Shown here: positions 10,088 to 19,757 of the stretch, piece after piece
Layout of the letters: every line of letters starts with the position of its first letter
Numbering within the stretch: the stretch's first letter is position 1
NCBI RefSeq assembly: GCF_014058685.1
Contig: NZ_CP059055.1
Span: 1 to 64,000 of the forward strand
Reading direction: 5' to 3'
Source of the DNA: Lactobacillus johnsonii
GTDB taxonomy: Bacteria; Bacillota; Bacilli; Lactobacillales; Lactobacillaceae
Length of the DNA: 64,000 bases
Program-made: the position numbers and the translations under genes
The notes under the pieces: generated by a model
Database searches by the model: none
Told to the model about the DNA's origin: nothing
The model's input: only the letters and a program-made list of their open reading frames with translations

Positions 10088-11005
10088 ATGATTATTAAGC
10101 AAAAACTAGCCGGAAACATTGATTTTGACTACAAATGGTACGATATTTATAACTGTGACGATCATGATATTAGATTATTAAAAGATGATTTTGATTTAAC
10201 GTCAGAGATTATCTCTTATATTACCGACCTTCACGAACGTCCTCACTTTGATCATGATTATATTACTAACAGTGATTTGTTGGTTTACGATGTTCCAGTT
10301 TGGCCAACAGCTGATGCAGATCATTTTACGACTTTACCAATTAAGTTTTTAATGGTCGACCATACGCTTTTTACTGTTCATTCTCCTGATACAACTTATA
10401 TGATTGAAGAATTTAGGCAACGCCCCGATGAGCATATTCATAGTGAAAAAGAATTAATTTTTGCTATTCTTTTTGCTGTTACAAAATACTTTCAAAGGGC
10501 ACTTAGCCAGCTAAACAGTCAACGACTAGTCTTGGATAATAACTTAAGTGAGCGAATTCATAATAAAGACCTACAAGAATTATCACAAGTTGAAAAAAGT
10601 TTGGTTTATTTATCGAGCTCAATTAGAACTAATCTAATGATGCTTGAAAGTCTAAAAAATAAAAAATCAGGACTCCATATGAATGCTTCTGAAGAGGAAA
10701 TGTGTGACGATATTATCATTGAAGTTCAGCAATCTTCACAGATGATCAAAATTTATAGTGAAGTGACTGAAGAAATCTCTAAGACGTCCAACAACATTCT
10801 GAATAATAACTTAAACAATACCATGCAGTTTTTGACTGTGTGGTCACTTCTTTTAACAATTCCAACAATTGTAACAGGATTCTTTGGGATGAATGTTGAT
10901 TTGCCTATTTTTCATAATCCATTTGACTGGGTGATAATTACTGTAGGTTCGATTATTGTAATGGCAATTTTGCTTTGGTATTTACGTCGACATAACATGC
11001 TCTGA
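10088..11005 (+). CDS. CorA-family magnesium transporter
   Basis: Pentameric inner-membrane channel for Mg2+ or another divalent cation. The 305-aa protein has a large acidic cytoplasmic N-terminal domain with long helices and two C-terminal membrane segments (about 242-265 and 277-297). The diagnostic GMN motif (GFFGMNVDLP) lies directly after the first segment. The ATG follows a GGAGGG RBS. It is monocistronic, with terminators on both sides. A second CorA-like gene lies at 50758-51684; the two are not close copies. Confidence 0.92.
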   Translation: MIIKQKLAGNIDFDYKWYDIYNCDDHDIRLLKDDFDLTSEIISYITDLHERPHFDHDYITNSDLLVYDVPVWPTADADHFTTLPIKFLMVDHTLFTVHSPDTTYMIEEFRQRPDEHIHSEKELIFAILFAVTKYFQRALSQLNSQRLVLDNNLSERIHNKDLQELSQVEKSLVYLSSSIRTNLMMLESLKNKKSGLHMNASEEEMCDDIIIEVQQSSQMIKIYSEVTEEISKTSNNILNNNLNNTMQFLTVWSLLLTIPTIVTGFFGMNVDLPIFHNPFDWVIITVGSIIVMAILLWYLRRHNML

Positions 11006-11040
11006 TGCTTGCTTAGCTTAGATGATAAGCAAGCATTTTT
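11006..11040 (+). terminator. Terminator after the CorA gene
   Basis: Perfect 10-bp stem TGCTTGCTTA (11006-11015) and TAAGCAAGCA (11026-11035) followed by TTTTT. A TATAAT at 11046-11051 just downstream may be the -10 box for gdpP. Confidence 0.85.
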
Positions 11041-11112
11041 TGATGTATAATATAAAGTGATGCAGTATATTATTTTTGATGATATTAATGCTATAAACAG
11101 GAAGGAATTTCA

Positions 11113-13131
11113 ATGAAAGGCTTTTTACGCAAATTAGAATTGCCTGAATTTGTTAAAGATACACGTTTAACAGCATCATTGATTATTGTCCTTGTTTTAT
11201 CCTTATTAGGAGCAATTATTGGGACATTAATTAGTCCACTTTTTGGACTTGCTATGGTGCTGCTGTTCATCTTAACAATTATTTTTGTAATATATGGAAT
11301 TTATGTTCTAGCTGGGAATACTAATAATTATGCTGCTAATCTTTCATACCGCATAAAGCGTGGGGAACAAGAGGCTATGATTAAAATGCCTCTCGGAATT
11401 ATGCTTTATGATAAAGATCGACAAATTCAATGGATTAATCCTTATCTGCAAATGTATTTGCATGGTAAAGATATTATTGGCTCTTCTATCTCCTCAGTAG
11501 ATAAAGAGTTAGCTAAATATGTTGATGATGCTATTAAGTCAAATAGCAATCAAAATAAAATTATTAAATGGGGCGACCGAAAGTTTGAAATGGTTGTCCA
11601 AGATGACTTGGGTGTCGTATATTTACTTGATATTACGCGCTATGCCAATATTGAGGAAAAGTATAAACAGGAGAGATTAGCAATTGGCTTAATATTTATT
11701 GATAATTATGATGAATTAAGCCAATCTATGAGTGATCAGAACTTAACAAATATGAGTTCATATGTCCAAAATGCCCTCAGCAATTACGCTGGACAATTTA
11801 ATTCATATCTTAAACGGATTGATGAAGATCACTTTATTTTGTTGACGCATATGCATGATTTGGCCAAGATGGAAGAAGATAAGTTCTCTATTTTGGATAA
11901 AGTTAGAACTGAATCAAGTCGAAAGAATATGCCATTGACCTTGTCTATTGGGATTGCATTTGGCTCAGAAAGCTTAAATGAAATTGCTGATCAAGCTCAA
12001 TCCAACTTAGATTTAGCTTTAGGACGTGGTGGAGACCAAGTTGTTGTAAAACAATCGGGTCATGAAGCTCATTTTTATGGTGGAAAATCTAATCCAATGG
12101 AGAAACGAACTCGGGTAAGAGCTAGAATGGTTTCTCAGGCCTTGGTAGAATTATTTAAGGGCGTTGACCATGTTTTTGTTCAAGGACATCGAAATCCTGA
12201 CTTAGATGCGATTGGATCTGCAATTGGAATTGTAAAAATTGCTCGAATTCATGGTGTAAAAGCTAGTGTTGTTTTAGATGTTGATCACGTTAATTATGAT
12301 GTGGGACGTTTGATTGCCAAAATGCAAGCTGCCGGTATAGATAAAGATGTATTTATTTCGCCTAAAGATGCTTTAGAAGAAGCAACAGATGAGTCTTTAC
12401 TAGTTTTAACAGATCACTCTAAGTACAGTATTACTTATGATCCAGAACTTTACGACCGGTTGAAGAATCGATTAATTATTATTGATCACCACCGCCGCGG
12501 GGAAGAATTCCCTGAAAATCCAATGCTGGTATACATTGAGCCGTATGCATCTTCGACTTGTGAGCTTGTAACTGAAATGATTGAGTACCAACCTCAAGGC
12601 GGAGAAGGTGTCTTGACTGATTTAGAAGCATCAGCTATGCTAGCTGGTATTACAGTCGACTCAAAGGAATTCTCCTTGAGAACTGGAACTAGAACTTTTG
12701 ATGCAGCAAGTTATTTACGGTCAATTGGAGCAGATACGCAAGTTGTATCTGAACTTTTGAAAGAAAATATCGATAATTACTTGCAAAGAAGTCACTTAGT
12801 TTCTACGATTGACATGATTGAACCAGATATGGCTCTCTTAGTGGGTGAAGAAAATAAGATTTATGATCCCATTATTACTGCTCAAGCAGCCGATACAGCT
12901 TTATCTCTTGAACATGTAGATGCCAGTTTTGCATTAACTAGACGGAGTAAAGATGCAGTTGGTATCTCAGCTCGTTCAATGGGTAATGTTAACGTTCAAG
13001 TAATTATGGAAAAACTAGGCGGAGGCGGTCACTTATCTAATGCCGCAACTCAGCTCAAGGGGATAACAATCGAAGAAGCTAAAGTTAAGCTCTTGGGAGC
13101 AATTAATGACTATCTCAAAGAAAATGAATAG
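11113..13131 (+). CDS. gdpP: Cyclic-di-AMP phosphodiesterase GdpP
   Basis: Membrane-bound enzyme that hydrolyses c-di-AMP, a messenger controlling potassium and cell-wall homeostasis. The 672-aa protein has two N-terminal membrane helices (about 20-70), a PAS domain, a degenerate GGDEF domain, and a DHH-DHHA1 phosphodiesterase module with [22 protein letters not shown] and [11 protein letters not shown]. The catalytic His and Asp residues of the DHH motifs are present. It is the first gene of the conserved gdpP-rplI-dnaB operon; its stop overlaps the rplI RBS. Confidence 0.96.
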   Translation: MKGFLRKLELPEFVKDTRLTASLIIVLVLSLLGAIIGTLISPLFGLAMVLLFILTIIFVIYGIYVLAGNTNNYAANLSYRIKRGEQEAMIKMPLGIMLYDKDRQIQWINPYLQMYLHGKDIIGSSISSVDKELAKYVDDAIKSNSNQNKIIKWGDRKFEMVVQDDLGVVYLLDITRYANIEEKYKQERLAIGLIFIDNYDELSQSMSDQNLTNMSSYVQNALSNYAGQFNSYLKRIDEDHFILLTHMHDLAKMEEDKFSILDKVRTESSRKNMPLTLSIGIAFGSESLNEIADQAQSNLDLALGRGGDQVVVKQSGHEAHFYGGKSNPMEKRTRVRARMVSQALVELFKGVDHVFVQGHRNPDLDAIGSAIGIVKIARIHGVKASVVLDVDHVNYDVGRLIAKMQAAGIDKDVFISPKDALEEATDESLLVLTDHSKYSITYDPELYDRLKNRLIIIDHHRRGEEFPENPMLVYIEPYASSTCELVTEMIEYQPQGGEGVLTDLEASAMLAGITVDSKEFSLRTGTRTFDAASYLRSIGADTQVVSELLKENIDNYLQRSHLVSTIDMIEPDMALLVGEENKIYDPIITAQAADTALSLEHVDASFALTRRSKDAVGISARSMGNVNVQVIMEKLGGGGHLSNAATQLKGITIEEAKVKLLGAINDYLKENE

Positions 13132-13142
13132 GAGTGAAACTT

Positions 13143-13598
13143 ATGAAAGTTATTTTTATTAAAGACATGAAGGGTAAAGGTAAACGCGGAGAAGTTAAGA
13201 ACGTACCTGATGGCTATGCTCAAAACTTCTTGATTAAAAATGGATACGCTAAAGAAGCTACTAGTTCTAACTTAAATACCTTAAAACGTGTTCAAAAAGC
13301 TGAAAAAGATGCTTATGAAGCAGAAAAGGCTGCTGCTGAAGATATTAAGAAAAAACTTGAAGACGACAAAACTATTGTTAACTTTAAGTCTAAGGCTGGT
13401 ACTGATTCTCGCTTATTTGGTTCTATTTCAAGTAAGAAAATTGTTGAAGGACTTGAAAAGCAATACGGAATCAAGGTTGATAAGCGTAAATTAGAGCTTC
13501 CAGAACCAATTAAATCATTAGGGTATACAAATGTACCTGTTAAATTATTTAAAGGCGTAGAAGCAGTAATTCGCGTTCACATTACGGAGCAAGACTAA
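13143..13598 (+). CDS. rplI: 50S ribosomal protein L9
   Basis: Two-domain ribosomal protein protruding from the L1 side of the 50S subunit. I choose the ATG at 13143 ([19 protein letters not shown]) over the in-frame GTG at 13134 because L9 normally begins MKVIFL. The AGGAG at 13130-13134 then has an 8-nt spacing, whereas the GTG would overlap the RBS. That gives 151 aa, the family length. A central Lys/Glu-rich helix connects the domains. dnaB follows after 2 nt. Confidence 0.97.
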   Translation: MKVIFIKDMKGKGKRGEVKNVPDGYAQNFLIKNGYAKEATSSNLNTLKRVQKAEKDAYEAEKAAAEDIKKKLEDDKTIVNFKSKAGTDSRLFGSISSKKIVEGLEKQYGIKVDKRKLELPEPIKSLGYTNVPVKLFKGVEAVIRVHITEQD

Positions 13599-13600
13599 TA

Positions 13601-14974
13601 ATGGATAATGTTGTTTCTCAACAAATTCCCCATGATAGTGAAGCAGAAAAGGCGGTCCTAGGGGCCGTCTTTTTAGATCCCGAAGCAATTATTGATGCTT
13701 CAGATGTATTACAGCCTGATGATTTTTATGAACATGCAAATAGAATTGTTTTTCAGGCAATGCTTAATATCTCAGATCGTGAGGAAGTAATTGACCCAGT
13801 TACTTTACAAGATGAGTTAAAGAAAAATAATCAAGTGGATGATATTGGGGGGATTGCCTATGTTACAGAACTATCAATGGCAACTCCAACAGCAGCCCAT
13901 GTTACTTACTACGCAAAAATTGTAAAGCGAAAAGCTATTCTTAGAAATCTAATTTCTACTAGTCAAAGGATTATTCAAAATGCAATTGAAGGCTCTGATG
14001 ATGTAACTGATATCTTAGATGATGCAGAAAGCCAAATAATGGGGGTCTCCCAGGATAATGCAAGTGGTGGGTTCAAATCTATTCATGATGTATTAAATAC
14101 GGCTATGGAAGAAATTAACTCGATTCCTGATGATGGAAATATGGTGACCGGTTTACCATCTGGATTTTCTGAATTAGATAAGATGACAACTGGTTTTCAC
14201 GATGATGAATTAATTATCTTGGCCGCTCGTCCTGGGGTGGGTAAAACTGCTTTTGCTCTTAATGTAGCACAATTTGTTGGACTAAAAACTGATAAAACTG
14301 TTGCTATGTTCTCTCTTGAAATGGGAGCTGAGCAATTAGTTCAAAGAATGCTAGCTTCTGAGGGATTAATTGATTCACAGCATCTTAGAACCGGTCAACT
14401 GACTGATGAAGAGTGGCGTAAGCTAGTTGTAGCAGCTGGTTCACTAGATAATACCAGTATCTACATTGATGATACGCCAGGAATTAAAATGAGTGAGATT
14501 CGAGCTAAAGCCCGTAGATTAGCTAAAGAAAAAGAAAATTTAGGCTTAATTGTAATTGACTACTTGCAGCTAATTGAAGGACCACGAAGTGAATCTCGTC
14601 AACAAGAAGTTTCTGCAATTTCACGTCAATTAAAGAAATTAGCTAAAGAATTACATATTCCTGTTATTGCCCTCTCACAACTTTCTCGTTCAGTTGAACA
14701 ACGTCAAGATAAGCGTCCAGTTTTATCTGATATTCGTGAATCGGGGTCTATTGAACAAGATGCCGATATTGTTGCCTTCCTTTATCGTGATGATTATTAT
14801 CGTGATGAGCGCGACGAAGATGATGAGGGCGAAGTAGAAGCAGAAGAAGATAACGGCGAAGTAGAAGTAATTATCGAGAAAAACCGTTCTGGTACACGTG
14901 GAACAGTTAAATTAATGTTCTCTAAACCATATAACCGTTTTTCAAATCTTGACTATACTCATAGCGAGGCTTAA
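13601..14974 (+). CDS. dnaB: Replicative DNA helicase
   Basis: Hexameric 5'-3' helicase of the replication fork (called DnaC in Bacillus). It is 457 aa, with the N-terminal primase-interaction domain (PHDSEAEKAVLGAVF) and the RecA-like core with Walker A AARPGVGKTAFA near residue 205, GLIVIDYLQLI near 305 and DIRESGSIEQDAD near 378. An acidic insertion (DERDEDDEGEVEAEE) precedes the C-terminus. It is the last gene of the gdpP-rplI-dnaB operon and starts 2 nt after rplI with little RBS of its own. Confidence 0.98.
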   Translation: MDNVVSQQIPHDSEAEKAVLGAVFLDPEAIIDASDVLQPDDFYEHANRIVFQAMLNISDREEVIDPVTLQDELKKNNQVDDIGGIAYVTELSMATPTAAHVTYYAKIVKRKAILRNLISTSQRIIQNAIEGSDDVTDILDDAESQIMGVSQDNASGGFKSIHDVLNTAMEEINSIPDDGNMVTGLPSGFSELDKMTTGFHDDELIILAARPGVGKTAFALNVAQFVGLKTDKTVAMFSLEMGAEQLVQRMLASEGLIDSQHLRTGQLTDEEWRKLVVAAGSLDNTSIYIDDTPGIKMSEIRAKARRLAKEKENLGLIVIDYLQLIEGPRSESRQQEVSAISRQLKKLAKELHIPVIALSQLSRSVEQRQDKRPVLSDIRESGSIEQDADIVAFLYRDDYYRDERDEDDEGEVEAEEDNGEVEVIIEKNRSGTRGTVKLMFSKPYNRFSNLDYTHSEA

Positions 14975-14984
14975 AAAAAATATT

Positions 14985-15017
14985 TGTAAGCGTTTCATTA
15001 ATTAGCTATACTATAAT
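14985..15017 (+). promoter_or_regulatory. cre-like site and -10 box ahead of fructokinase
   Basis: TGTAAGCGTTTCAT (14985-14998) matches 13 of 14 positions of the CcpA consensus TGWAARCGYTWNCW. A TATAAT -10 lies at 15012-15017. The operator would overlap the -35 region, which suggests repression by CcpA when preferred sugars are present. Confidence 0.65.
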
Positions 15018-15071
15018 AGTTAAAAGTATATCTTTTTAGTAAAGTTAAGTGAATGAGAAGGTGTAAGTTGA

Positions 15072-15956
15072 ATGGTAGAAAATAAATATGTCGGTAGTAT
15101 TGAAGCTGGTGGAACTAAATTTATCTTGGCAGTTCAAGATACAGAAACTGGCAAAATTGTAGCTAAGAAGAGAATTCCAACAACAGATGCAAAAGAAACT
15201 TTAGCAAAAAGTATTGAATTCTTTAAAGAGCATCCAGTAGCTGCTTTGGGAATTGGTACTTTTGGTCCAATTGACATCAATCCAAATTCTAGAACATTTG
15301 GTTATATTTTAGATACACCTAAGCGTGGTTGGTCAGGAACCAATGTTAAAGGCACTTTTGAAAAAGAACTAGGTATTCCTGTGGTAATGACTACGGACGT
15401 GAATGCTTCTTGTTATGGTGAGTATATTGCACGTGGAAAAGATGATTCTAAGACTTATTTCTATGTAACAATTGGAACAGGGATTGGTGCCGGCGCGGTA
15501 CAAGCAGGTAAATTTATTGGTTTAAATAATCACCCAGAAATGGGCCACATGCTAGTCACTCCTTACCCTGGCGACAACTATACTGGGAAATGTCCATTTC
15601 ATGGGAATAAATGTGTTGAAGGAATGGCAGCTGGACCTTCTCTAGAAGGAAGAACTGGTATTCCAGGTGAAAAACTACCTAGAGACCATAAGGTATTTAC
15701 CTACGTTTCATACTATGTAGCTCAATTATTATTCAATGCTTACATGACTATGCGCCCAGATGTAATGGTTGTTGGCGGCTCAGTACTCAATGATCAAGAC
15801 TTGGTCCGAGTTCGTGGATTCTTTAGAGAATTTAATAATAATTATGTTGCAACGCCAGACGTTGACGAATTAATCGTACGTCCAGCAGTTGAAGATAATG
15901 GTTCTGCCACTTTAGGTGACTTTGAACTAACTAAGGAAGCTTTGAAAAATCAATAA
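15072..15956 (+). CDS. scrK: ROK-family fructokinase
   Basis: Phosphorylates fructose to fructose-6-phosphate in the cytoplasm. The 294-aa protein has the ATP-binding N-terminus GSIEAGGTKFILAV and the ROK signature (YFYVTIGTGIGAGAVQAG). Its His/Cys zinc-binding cluster (GHMLV ... CPFHGNKCVEG) is typical of the YdhR/GmuE-type fructokinases. I take the ATG at 15072, preceded by GAGAAGGTG. It is a single gene with a cre-like site upstream and a terminator downstream. Mannokinase activity is an alternative. Confidence 0.88.
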   Translation: MVENKYVGSIEAGGTKFILAVQDTETGKIVAKKRIPTTDAKETLAKSIEFFKEHPVAALGIGTFGPIDINPNSRTFGYILDTPKRGWSGTNVKGTFEKELGIPVVMTTDVNASCYGEYIARGKDDSKTYFYVTIGTGIGAGAVQAGKFIGLNNHPEMGHMLVTPYPGDNYTGKCPFHGNKCVEGMAAGPSLEGRTGIPGEKLPRDHKVFTYVSYYVAQLLFNAYMTMRPDVMVVGGSVLNDQDLVRVRGFFREFNNNYVATPDVDELIVRPAVEDNGSATLGDFELTKEALKNQ

Positions 15957-15967
15957 AAATATATAGT

Positions 15968-16000
15968 AAAAAGGTAACTTCATTTGAAGTTGCCTTTTTT
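15968..16000 (+). terminator. Terminator after fructokinase
   Basis: Stem GGTAACTTC (15973-15981) with GAAGTTGCC (15986-15994), one G-T pair, flanked by A- and T-runs. Confidence 0.85.
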
Positions 16001-16001
16001 G

Positions 16002-16017
16002 TGTTTCACATGAAACA
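16002..16017. promoter_or_regulatory. Candidate parS (ParB binding) site
   Basis: TGTTTCACATGAAACA matches 15 of 16 bases of the bacterial parS consensus TGTTNCACGTGAAACA, with a single central G-to-A change. It lies 16 kb from dnaA, where parS sites are expected. It sits between the scrK terminator and the convergent DUF2974 gene, so it does not overlap coding sequence. Confidence 0.7.
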
Positions 16018-16020
16018 AAT

Positions 16021-17163
16021 TTAACTTCCATCATATGAATCATCAACAATTGGCCCTTTACTTGAATCGTTGCCAAGAGGTTCTAGATGTTCAGTATGGT
16101 TAAGAAATGGAAGATTAATGTATTGACGTGCGGTTGTGGTAATATCAGATACTATTTCATTAGCAATTAAGCGAGTTTTTGGATCTAATGAAAGATAAGC
16201 ATGACTAAACTGAATTGCACCACGAATTTTATTAGTTGTTAGTTGCCTGGCATCGGTAATTTTTTGGGATTCTAGAGCAGTAAAGAAAGCAAGCCAGAGC
16301 TCTTCACGTTTTTCACGTGGAATTTTTGTATTCCAGGAAATAAATGTACTTCTAATAATTCTGCTAGCATTGCTGAGACAAGGAGCCATAACGAAGCTAT
16401 TTCGAGCAACTTCCCAATGAAGGGGATTATGCTGCTGCATTAAATGTTTCATCTTGCTTTTAACTACGATGACACGTTCGGGATGATCAAGCATCATCCC
16501 AAAAATTGATCCTTCGGGAACATAGGTAATCATCTTGGGAATAGCTCTTTGAAATTCTAGTTGATCATAAGTTTCTTTCATAAACCCAGGACCATCAAAA
16601 CTATATGCTTTTATTATTTGATCTTGAATTTTAGGTGAAACAGCAGAGATAGCATAAGCAGCAAAATTTCCACCTTTTGAATGACCAGTAGTATAAATTT
16701 GCTTATCAGGATAAGTCTGGGCAATTTTATCTAAATAGTCTGCTGCTACACTTTGTCCAAAAATTTCTGGCTGATAACTCATATCTACATCTTCATTCAG
16801 TCCGACCATGGATCCATCAGTTCCTCGATAGGCTACTAGAATAGTCTGAGGATCTAATTCAATTGTCATGGCTGTGAACTGTACTGGTGGCTTTTTCTGG
16901 GAAAGATGAGACCAGTCTAAAAAGCGCATATTTTTATATCGATCACTAAGGTTGATTAATTGAGCTTCTACTTTATCTGAATGAATTAATGTCTTTTTTT
17001 GTATTAAACGTTTTGTAGCTGCTTCGAGAGTATGCCCTTTAACACTAGAATCAAAAGGAAGATAAGCAAATGCGGCAAAAAGTCCAGCATCTAAACTATT
17101 AAATGGTTCTCGATCAAGTGTTAGGTCCCCTCGCCAGCGAACATAATCAAGTATTTTACCCAA
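16021..17163 (-). CDS. DUF2974 (Mbeg1-like) alpha/beta-hydrolase
   Basis: Probable cytoplasmic serine hydrolase of the DUF2974 family, which resembles class 3 lipases. The 380-aa protein has a nucleophile elbow GHSKGG at residues 160-165 (Ser162) and an upstream oxyanion-type segment VAYRGTDGS near 110. It lacks a signal peptide. The substrate is unknown. It is monocistronic and convergent with scrK. Confidence 0.8.
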   Translation of the reverse strand: MGKILDYVRWRGDLTLDREPFNSLDAGLFAAFAYLPFDSSVKGHTLEAATKRLIQKKTLIHSDKVEAQLINLSDRYKNMRFLDWSHLSQKKPPVQFTAMTIELDPQTILVAYRGTDGSMVGLNEDVDMSYQPEIFGQSVAADYLDKIAQTYPDKQIYTTGHSKGGNFAAYAISAVSPKIQDQIIKAYSFDGPGFMKETYDQLEFQRAIPKMITYVPEGSIFGMMLDHPERVIVVKSKMKHLMQQHNPLHWEVARNSFVMAPCLSNASRIIRSTFISWNTKIPREKREELWLAFFTALESQKITDARQLTTNKIRGAIQFSHAYLSLDPKTRLIANEIVSDITTTARQYINLPFLNHTEHLEPLGNDSSKGPIVDDSYDGS

Positions 17164-17250
17164 GATAAAAGTCCTCTCATTAAGGGTTGTATTATTTTTA
17201 TTTTAATGCTTTTTGGCTTAAAGATAAAAGCAGAACACATTTATCTATAA

Positions 17251-17275
17251 AAAAAGAAGAGCTAATGCTCTTCTT
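17251..17275 (-). terminator. Terminator after the glycosidase-like gene
   Basis: On the minus strand AAGAAGAGC (17267-17275 complement) pairs across a 4-nt loop with GCTCTTCTT, then a T-run. It serves the gene starting at 19299. Confidence 0.85.
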
Positions 17276-17280
17276 GATTA

Positions 17281-19299
17281 CTAAAATATCAGTTGAATAG
17301 TTTCAAGAGGTGAAAGGGAAGACTTAATTGTAGCAAGATTATCTCTTACATCAATTTTAACTACTTCCTTTTCAATGCTACTACCATGCTTTCTAATTAA
17401 GGTAGCCGTAGTAGATGGTAAAGGCTCACTGATGTGCCATTTAATCTCTGTATAACTATCTAAGTTGAAATTAGCTAGCCAGACTACTTTGCCATTTTCT
17501 TGAATATTTAATTTAACGTGAGGCATATTGATTAAGTAGTCAGTAGGTTCAACGCTAGCCATAATTTGTTGCATCAACCCTTGTTTATATGAAGAAAATT
17601 GTGATTCCCAACCGTGTTTTGGATCTTGATCCATGGGAAGGACAATTATATGGTCATCAATAACTGCCATGAAATTTCCAAGTTTTTGATCGATAGAATT
17701 ATAAGCCGAACTCCAAATTTTGACATTGCTATTTGGCTGATAATCAAGCTGTAAATAATTACCAGTGTGTTGAAGCATGGTAATACGTGGATTTTTAACG
17801 CCTTGAACAGTAACACCATCTGCTTGTTCAAATGATTGATATCCACTTTTAGCTGCATGCCATTTAGCCGATTGAATATGGAGTAAGTTACCTAAATCTC
17901 GATCAAGCAAAACTTGAATACTTTCACCATCAAGTAGAACTGTATTTTGTGTGATTAGTTTAGTGATTTGACTATCTGTAAGATTGCGCAGCAGTTGACC
18001 AGCGATTGCAATTGTTTGATCTTCGATTTCAAAATTATCTTGAATAGGCAAAATAGTTGTTGCAAAGCTAAAACTGGCTAAAAGACTAGCCCAGTTTTTT
18101 TCATGGGGAAGCAATTCTTCTGGCTGTTTGCCCCAAGTAGTATGAGCAGTATAAGCAGAATCCTGATCTACTAGAACTTTAATACCTCTTAATTCTTTCA
18201 TATTGAGACGGTGGTTAGATAAGGCAGAAGCAAATGGTTTAATATCTGCAAGCATTTTGCCATAGCCCCAATCTTCATTAATTCCGTTGCCCATCATATC
18301 AAAGATATTAAGCATAATGCCCTTTGCACCAAGAAGGGCAGTCGTAATAATTTGAAAAGCAATAAAGGTATTAGATTTTACTTGCGGCGTCCACATTGAA
18401 TTTTCTAGTTCTGGATATAATTCAGCATGTGGGCCTAAAAACGCAGCAGTAGTACGGCTATATTCTTCGAATTTGCGTCCATAAATCAAAGGAGCTGCTT
18501 CGTTATAAGCTGGTAGGTGAGGCCGGGCTACACGTGGGTGTCCAGGACCAGCTTGAGCATCAAATAGTTTAGCCCAGTCTCTGCCTTCAATAGCGTGCCA
18601 GTCCGGAAATGAAGTCATTTGTCCCATATCAGTATCTGGACTTACCTTATGGACTGCTTCTTCAATCAAATGCTCGTTTTCAATCATTTCCTTGCGAGCT
18701 TGATCAAGATAAATTTTTCGTTCAATGGTAGGTTCGCCAGGCTTTAACATATTTTTGACAAATTCTTCTCGACTTTCATCCTTATCTAGTTTTTCTTGGT
18801 ATAGTTTCATATGATAGTCGCAGAAGCACATCAATTTTAGAGGAGTATGGTTATAGTGTCTAAAGTCATCCTCCATCCATAAACGACGAGGATGAATTGA
18901 GGCATATTGTGCATATCTCTGAGCTAAATATTTACGCCAAGTAGGATCTGCAGGACAAGCCATATCTTTAGCCTTGTTACCATTAATATCTACAAAAGTA
19001 TTAAAGCCAATCTTAGGATTAACACTAAATCCACGGTCTGAGTGCATAATAGTTGTCCATGGATTTAAACTAGTCGTAACACCAAGTTTAGCTAGTTGCT
19101 TTTGTAGGGGGATAATGGCATCCAACCAAACTTGAGTCTCTTCTTTTGTTAAGTGGCTATGGTTTAATTCTTCACCGTTAATAATGAAAGCTACGTCATC
19201 AATTTTTGCTTTTTGTACAAAATTTAAAAGTTTTTCATCTTTTTCAGGTGTGTTGGTACGTGGATCAAAAACGTAACGTAATGTATAAGTGTAGCTCAT
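17281..19299 (-). CDS. Putative glycoside hydrolase (TIM-barrel-like), family not assigned
   Basis: A 672-aa cytoplasmic protein with no signal peptide. The first 350 residues look like a glycosidase-type barrel: acidic and aromatic clusters such as WMEDDFRHYN (141-150) and NSMWTPQ near 295 are plausible sugar-binding or catalytic regions. The C-terminal half looks beta-rich, as in accessory domains of retaining glycosidases. I do not recognise the family. A strong cre-like site and a palindromic operator lie just upstream, consistent with sugar catabolism under CcpA plus a specific regulator. It is a single gene with its own terminator. Confidence 0.6.
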   Translation of the reverse strand: MSYTYTLRYVFDPRTNTPEKDEKLLNFVQKAKIDDVAFIINGEELNHSHLTKEETQVWLDAIIPLQKQLAKLGVTTSLNPWTTIMHSDRGFSVNPKIGFNTFVDINGNKAKDMACPADPTWRKYLAQRYAQYASIHPRRLWMEDDFRHYNHTPLKLMCFCDYHMKLYQEKLDKDESREEFVKNMLKPGEPTIERKIYLDQARKEMIENEHLIEEAVHKVSPDTDMGQMTSFPDWHAIEGRDWAKLFDAQAGPGHPRVARPHLPAYNEAAPLIYGRKFEEYSRTTAAFLGPHAELYPELENSMWTPQVKSNTFIAFQIITTALLGAKGIMLNIFDMMGNGINEDWGYGKMLADIKPFASALSNHRLNMKELRGIKVLVDQDSAYTAHTTWGKQPEELLPHEKNWASLLASFSFATTILPIQDNFEIEDQTIAIAGQLLRNLTDSQITKLITQNTVLLDGESIQVLLDRDLGNLLHIQSAKWHAAKSGYQSFEQADGVTVQGVKNPRITMLQHTGNYLQLDYQPNSNVKIWSSAYNSIDQKLGNFMAVIDDHIIVLPMDQDPKHGWESQFSSYKQGLMQQIMASVEPTDYLINMPHVKLNIQENGKVVWLANFNLDSYTEIKWHISEPLPSTTATLIRKHGSSIEKEVVKIDVRDNLATIKSSLSPLETIQLIF

Positions 19300-19342
19300 G
19301 TTATATCCTCAATATTCATACTCAATTAATATTAGTAATGTT

Positions 19343-19405
19343 TGTCAATGTAACTTATTATATTAAGCTACACTGACATAGTAACATTATTTGAAAGCGT
19401 TTTCC
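19343..19405 (-). promoter_or_regulatory. cre-like site and palindromic operator ahead of the glycosidase-like gene
   Basis: TGAAAGCGTTTTCC (19392-19405) matches 13 of 14 positions of the cre consensus. Closer to the gene lies an inverted repeat, TGTCAATGTA (19343-19352) and TACACTGACA (19369-19378), with one mismatch and outer arms that extend it (AGTAATGT and AACATTAT). A TATAAT on the minus strand lies between the arms. This looks like a promoter controlled by both CcpA and an unidentified local regulator. Confidence 0.6.
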
Positions 19406-19506
19406 AGAATAACAAAATAAAATATTACTAACTTAACTAAAAAATCAAAAAAACTCTTGTGTATTAATAAAATATATGATTAAATACATAATTGTCATAT
19501 AAATAG

Positions 19507-19579
19507 GCTGACTTAGCTCAGTTGGCAGAGCACGTCACTAGTAATGATGAGGTCGAAGGTTCGAATCCTTTAGTCAGCA
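19507..19579 (+). tRNA. tRNA-Thr (anticodon AGU), element integration site
   Basis: 73-nt cloverleaf: acceptor GCTGACT/AGTCAGC plus discriminator A, D-arm GCTCAGTTGGCAGAGC, anticodon arm CGTCA-CTAGTAA-TGATG and T-arm GAAGG-TTCGAAT-CCTTT. The anticodon is AGU. CCA is not encoded. Its last 11 bases are the left attachment core of the integrative element. Confidence 0.95.
19569..19579. repeat. attL core
   Basis: TTTAGTCAGCA, the last 11 bases of tRNA-Thr, repeated exactly at 27230-27240. Confidence 0.85.
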
Positions 19580-19595
19580 TTATAAAGATTCATTT

Positions 19596-19662
19596 AGATT
19601 GATTAACCTTGATTTATCAACGTTTTACGAAGGTAAGTTGAGGTTAATTTTTTTGCGTAAAG
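19596..19662 (+). terminator. Hairpin with T-run just inside attL
   Basis: TTAACC ... TCAAC pairs with GTTGA-GGTTAA, followed by seven Ts (19650 onward). It could end tRNA transcription now that the native terminator is displaced. The loop resembles that of the mccA-mccB terminator (see findings). Confidence 0.55.
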
Positions 19663-19670
19663 AAAAATGA

Positions 19671-19720
19671 TGCACACTAAGTGCACGCAGTTAAATTTTT
19701 AAAGTGCAATTTTTGCACAC
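19671..19720. repeat. Integrase arm-type repeats, left end (AAGTGCA)
   Basis: Four copies of an AAGTGCA-like word in both orientations: TGCACACT (19671-19678), AAGTGCAC (19679-19686), AAGTGCAA (19702-19709) and TTGCACAC (19713-19720). Matching words lie at the right end near the integrase stop. This spacing near att is typical of arm-type integrase or excisionase sites. Confidence 0.6.
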
Positions 19721-19757
19721 GGTGTTAAGAGCGGAATAATGTAATGATAAAGATGTC

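Noticed and set aside
13134-13142. GTG start for L9 at 13134
   Set aside because: It overlaps the Shine-Dalgarno; ATG at 13143 gives the conserved N-terminus.
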